DNA of 7,082 nt from Tannerella sp. (GTDB lineage: Bacteria > Bacteroidota > Bacteroidia > Bacteroidales > Tannerellaceae), in assembly GCA_031269635.1 (NCBI GenBank), contig JAISYY010000163.1:1-7082 (forward strand). The letters run 5' to 3'. Under the pieces are notes generated by a model. The model was not told where the DNA came from, did not search any database, and was given only the letters and a program-made list of their open reading frames with translations. The translations under genes were made by a program, and so were the position numbers. Of the stretch, positions 4,107 through 7,082 are shown piece after piece; position 1 is the first letter of the stretch, and each line of letters starts with the position of its first letter.

Positions 4107-6590
4107 ATGAGAAAATTAACAGGAATAATATGGTTATGTGTAACGATATTATCGTCATGCCGGACGACGGATGACGGAAACAGTGAAAACTGGAAATTGT
4201 GGTACGATGCTCCCGCCAAACAATGGGTGGAAGCCTTACCGCTTGGAAACGGACGGCTGGGCGCTATGGTGTTCGGCGATCCCGCAATGGAACGGTTGCA
4301 GTTGAACGAAGAAACAGTGTGGGCCGGTCAGCCGAACAACAACGGCAATCCGGACGCTTTGGCGGCCATCCCGGAAATACGGAAACTCCTGTTCGAGGGC
4401 AGGTATCACGAGGCGCAAGACCTTGCTACGGCAAAGGTAGTCTCCAACACCAATCACGGAATGTCATATCAGCCTGTTGGCGACTTGAATCTTTCGTTCG
4501 TAGGACACGAAAAGGCGGAGAATTATTATCGCGAACTCGACATTTCGACGGCAATAGCCACTACTCGCTACATTGTTGACGGCGTGGAATATGTGAGAGA
4601 AACGTTCGCATCCTTTCCCGATCAGGTCATCGTTGTCAGGCTGACAGCGTCGAAAAAGGGAAAAATCAGTTTTACCGCAGGATTCGATAGCCCGCAGAAG
4701 TCTGAAACGGCTGTGCAAGACGGCGACCTTATATTAAAAGGTATATCCGGCTCTCAGGAAGGACTGGAAGGAAAGGTGAAATTCACCGCCCGGGCAAGAA
4801 TTGTTCCCGAAAAAGGAAACCTGACGATAGCGACAGCCGGCGTGACGGTCTCCGGTGCCGACGCCGTTACCCTATTCATATCAATGGCTACTAATTTCGT
4901 GAATTACAACGATTTAAGTGCTGACGCTGACCAACGTGCAGCCGGCTACATGCAGGGCGTCGCGCAGAAAGATTACAACAGGATAAAATCCGGCCATATT
5001 GCATCTTATCAGCAGTACTTCAACCGTGTGAAAATAAATTTGGGTACGACCGATTCCATTCGTAAACCTACCGATGTACGTATCCTGGAATTTGCCAAAG
5101 CCAACGACCCTCATCTGGCCGCCCTGTATTTCCAGTTTGGCCGTTACCTGCTCATTTCCTGTTCGCACCCCGGCAATCAACCCGCCAATCTGCAGGGAAT
5201 ATGGAACGATATGATGTCGCCGCCGTGGGACAGCAAATACACGACGAACATCAACGCCGAAATGAACTATTGGCCTGCGGAAGTCACGAATCTGCCGGAA
5301 CTTCACCAGCCATTCATTGACATGGTGAAGGAACTCGCCGTCACGGGAGCCGAAACGGCCCAATTGATGTACGGCGCTCGCGGATGGGTGTTGCATCACA
5401 ATACCGACCTTTGGCGCACAACAGGACCTGTGGACGGAGCCGAGTGGGGAATGTGGCCTTCTGGCGGCGCATGGTTTTGCGAACATTTGTGGGAACGTTA
5501 TCTTTATTCGGGCGATAAGAATTATCTTGCCGAAGTGTATCCGGTTATGAAAGATGCTGCTTTGTTTTTCCTTGATTATATGGTTGAAGAACCCACGCAT
5601 CGCTGGTTAGTGCTTGCTCCTTCCAATTCGCCGGAGAACACGTTTACATATACTTATAAAGGGAAAGAAAATCAGGCGACAAATGCTTACGGCATAACAA
5701 TGGACAACCAGTTGCTGTTCGAACTGTTCAACAACCTGATTTCGGCAAGCGAAACACTGAATATCGACCCTGATTTTGCCGACACGCTACGGCAAACCGT
5801 CAAACGCCTGCCGCCCATGCATATCGGGCAGCACGGCCAGTTGCAGGAATGGTTGTTCGACTGGGACAATCCCGACGATAAACATCGCCATGTCTCTCAC
5901 CTCTACGGCGTGTACCCAAGCTATCAGATATCGCCGTCCCGCACACCCGAACTGTTCGACGCCGCCCGTACATCGCTGAATTATCGCGGCGACCCCGCTA
6001 CCGGCTGGTCTATGGGCTGGAAAGTCTGTCTCTGGGCGCGTTTCCTCGACGGTAACAGAGCCTACAAGTTGATTACCGAACAGATAAAACTGACCGAACA
6101 CGCTAAAACTGCCTACAAAGGCGGCGGTACGTATGCCAACATGTTCGACGCCCACCCGCCTTTCCAGATTGACGGAAACTTCGGCTGCACCGCCGGAGTC
6201 GCCGAAATGTTCATGCAAAGTCACGACGGCGCCGTGCATATCCTGCCCGCTTTACCCGACGTATGGCACTCCGGAAAAATCAGCGGATTGAGAGCGCGAG
6301 GCGGTTTCCTCACCGACATAGAATGGGAAAACGGAACGCTCAAAACAGTGAAAATAAAATCATTGTTGGGTGGAAATCTCCGGATCCGCACCTCGACGCC
6401 ATTGACTTCGCAAGACGGAAATCTGAAGCCCGCCTCCGGAACAAATCCGAACCCCCTGTTCAAAACACATGAAATACCGGCTCCCATCATTTCCGAAAAG
6501 GCAAAACTGAATCCTCCGGGCGTGAAGGCAACGCTGGAATACGACACGCCGACCGAACAGGGTAAAGAATACGTGTTTACGAGGTTATAA
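4107..6590 (+). CDS. GH95 alpha-L-fucosidase or alpha-L-galactosidase lipoprotein
   Basis: This 827-residue enzyme is a clear GH95 member of normal length. The N terminus is a lipoprotein signal: basic Arg2-Lys3, a hydrophobic core, then lipobox LSSC with Cys18. Acidic Asp22-Asp23 shortly after the Cys may favour surface export. The N-terminal beta domain (about 30-270) carries LPLGNGRLGAMVFG (44-57) and LNEETVWAG (66-74). The (alpha/alpha)6 catalytic domain (about 285-700) has the family residues by motif: Asn381 and Asn383 in TNINAEMNYWP, Glu510 in SPSN-like APSNSPE as the general acid, and Asp689 in IDGNFG as the base-side residue activated through the Asn pair. HRHVSHLYG (593-601) is also conserved. 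A beta domain closes the protein. GH95 enzymes are inverting and cut terminal alpha-1,2-L-fucose, or L-galactose in some members. Thr379 occupies the place of the C6-contacting His of the bifidobacterial fucosidase, which leaves L-galactose possible. It is divergent from the glycosyltransferase operon, and no SusC/D genes are visible. Confidence 0.93.
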   Translation: MRKLTGIIWLCVTILSSCRTTDDGNSENWKLWYDAPAKQWVEALPLGNGRLGAMVFGDPAMERLQLNEETVWAGQPNNNGNPDALAAIPEIRKLLFEGRYHEAQDLATAKVVSNTNHGMSYQPVGDLNLSFVGHEKAENYYRELDISTAIATTRYIVDGVEYVRETFASFPDQVIVVRLTASKKGKISFTAGFDSPQKSETAVQDGDLILKGISGSQEGLEGKVKFTARARIVPEKGNLTIATAGVTVSGADAVTLFISMATNFVNYNDLSADADQRAAGYMQGVAQKDYNRIKSGHIASYQQYFNRVKINLGTTDSIRKPTDVRILEFAKANDPHLAALYFQFGRYLLISCSHPGNQPANLQGIWNDMMSPPWDSKYTTNINAEMNYWPAEVTNLPELHQPFIDMVKELAVTGAETAQLMYGARGWVLHHNTDLWRTTGPVDGAEWGMWPSGGAWFCEHLWERYLYSGDKNYLAEVYPVMKDAALFFLDYMVEEPTHRWLVLAPSNSPENTFTYTYKGKENQATNAYGITMDNQLLFELFNNLISASETLNIDPDFADTLRQTVKRLPPMHIGQHGQLQEWLFDWDNPDDKHRHVSHLYGVYPSYQISPSRTPELFDAARTSLNYRGDPATGWSMGWKVCLWARFLDGNRAYKLITEQIKLTEHAKTAYKGGGTYANMFDAHPPFQIDGNFGCTAGVAEMFMQSHDGAVHILPALPDVWHSGKISGLRARGGFLTDIEWENGTLKTVKIKSLLGGNLRIRTSTPLTSQDGNLKPASGTNPNPLFKTHEIPAPIISEKAKLNPPGVKATLEYDTPTEQGKEYVFTRL

Positions 6591-6604
6591 GGTATAGCTT
6601 ACCT

Positions 6605-6660
6605 TTTCCTGCATAGCCGCAAAGTTTTTTTCTTCGTATACTTTGCGGTTTTGCAGGAAA
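6605..6660 (+). terminator. Long two-part hairpin after GH95, probable terminator
   Basis: TTTCCTGCA (6605-6613) pairs with TGCAGGAAA (6652-6660) and CCGCAAAGT (6617-6625) pairs with ACTTTGCGG (6640-6648). This gives two perfect 9-bp stems joined by a 3x3 internal loop, with a 14-nt T-rich apical loop. The inner stem is followed by TTTT on the plus strand, so it can act as an intrinsic terminator for the GH95 gene, whose stop lies 15 nt before the structure. A smaller hairpin, AAGGTA (6589-6594) with TACCTT (6600-6605), overlaps the stop codon. The long stem could also block transcription arriving from pepT, but no T tract follows on that strand. Confidence 0.55.
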
Positions 6661-6677
6661 TAACTTGTGGTGCTTGA

Positions 6678-6705
6678 CGCCGGACGGAGGTACGCGCCGG
6701 ACGGA
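6678..6705. repeat. Direct repeat CGCCGGACGGA, two copies 17 bp apart
   Basis: The 11-mer CGCCGGACGGA occurs at 6678-6688 and again at 6695-6705, separated by six bases, in the convergent gap between GH95 and pepT. Flanking GACGC (6676-6680) and GCGTC (6716-6720) are inverted relative to each other. The rest of the 241-bp gap shows no convincing gene: a 79-codon leftward GTG frame (6824-6585) has no known family and runs into the hairpin. Confidence 0.35.
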
Positions 6706-6831
6706 AAAAGGGTCAGCGTCCCGAATTTAAAGACTACCGGGAATCTATTGCTCAAAAAAACCGTAATTTCATCTGTAAAAACAGCATAATTTTTACATTC
6801 TAAAAAATATAATACATAATCCACCCTCTGT

Positions 6832-7082
6832 TTATCCGGAATATTTTGCGTAGGTAAGCCGGATGATGTTCAATATCGTTTCTTTGCTTTTCTCTAAAGA
6901 TTTTACGGGAAGATATTCGTAACGTCCATGAAAATTTACGCCTCCGGTAAAGATGTTAGGGCAAGGGAGCCCCATGAACGAAAGCCGCGCCCCGTCGGTA
7001 CCTCCCCGGATAGGTTTGATGGCCGGCTTAACGCCGCATGACTCCATGGCTTCAAATGCAATATCAATAATTTCCATGTGGG
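6832..7082 (-). CDS. pepT: Peptidase T (tripeptide aminopeptidase), C-terminal part
   Basis: This is the last 83 codons or so of an M20-family metallopeptidase. KPIRGGTDGARLSFMGLPCP followed by NIFTGG and NFHG matches the most conserved C-terminal stretch of PepT. The His of NFHG, 28 codons before the stop, is the expected zinc ligand near the C terminus; the other metal ligands are off the window. PepT is a cytoplasmic enzyme that removes the N-terminal residue of tripeptides. The open frame continues upstream of the ATG at 7077: the preceding codon is His, and E. coli PepT as I recall it has H-P-H-I-L-D-I-A here against H-M-E-I-I-D-I-A. That Met is therefore internal and the true start lies beyond the right edge. 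The gene converges on GH95 and ends 241 bp from it. Confidence 0.92.
   Translation of the reverse strand, partial: HMEIIDIAFEAMESCGVKPAIKPIRGGTDGARLSFMGLPCPNIFTGGVNFHGRYEYLPVKSLEKSKETILNIIRLTYAKYSG

Noticed and set aside
4914..5600. 228-codon minus-strand frame inside GH95
   Set aside because: It is antisense to the conserved catalytic domain of GH95 and has no independent support.
6585..6824. 79-codon leftward frame just after the pepT stop
   Set aside because: It needs a GTG start, resembles no family I know, and its 3' half reads through the long GH95 terminator hairpin and ends within the GH95 stop region.

Overview
The window looks like chromosomal DNA from a member of the Bacteroidota, most likely the order Bacteroidales. 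The signs are several exact TAnnTTTG -7 promoter boxes, A-rich rather than Shine-Dalgarno leaders at most starts, a lipoprotein-type GH95 glycosidase, a small FeoB-associated Cys-rich membrane protein, and a PepT-type tripeptidase. I cannot name the genus. I see no mobile element, CRISPR array, tRNA or rRNA gene.

Layout, left to right. (1) Bases 1-116 hold no convincing gene. They carry a strong leftward promoter (TACCTTTG with a TTG about 19 nt upstream) and a small hairpin just after its expected start point, so a gene or stable RNA probably lies just off the left edge. (2) Bases 117-3723 are a tight four-gene operon on the minus strand. In transcription order it encodes a B12-binding-domain radical SAM protein, a family 2 glycosyltransferase, a GT-B (GT4-like) glycosyltransferase, and the 65-residue Cys-rich membrane protein. 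The junctions are a 5-nt gap, a 17-nt overlap and a 13-nt gap. (3) Bases 3724-4106 are a 383-bp divergent intergenic region. It holds two perfect 8-bp-stem inverted repeats and candidate promoters for both directions. (4) Bases 4107-6590 encode a large GH95 glycoside hydrolase lipoprotein on the plus strand. (5) Bases 6591-6831 are a convergent intergenic region with a long two-part hairpin, probably the GH95 terminator, and a short tandem-like direct repeat. (6) Bases 6832-7082 are the 3' end of pepT on the minus strand, cut by the window edge.

How the genes may work together. The two glycosyltransferases and the radical SAM enzyme suggest assembly and radical modification of a glycan or glycolipid, such as a surface polysaccharide or lipid-linked sugar. 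This rests on gene families and operon structure; the product cannot be read from sequence. The Cys-rich protein is normally linked to FeoB ferrous iron transport, and no feoB is in the window. The GH95 enzyme belongs to a separate, divergently transcribed unit and probably removes terminal alpha-L-fucose or alpha-L-galactose from glycans at the cell surface. No SusC/SusD pair is visible, so a polysaccharide utilization locus cannot be shown. The best leads are the radical SAM/glycosyltransferase operon, the GH95 specificity residue (Thr rather than His), and the structured intergenic region between the two divergent units.
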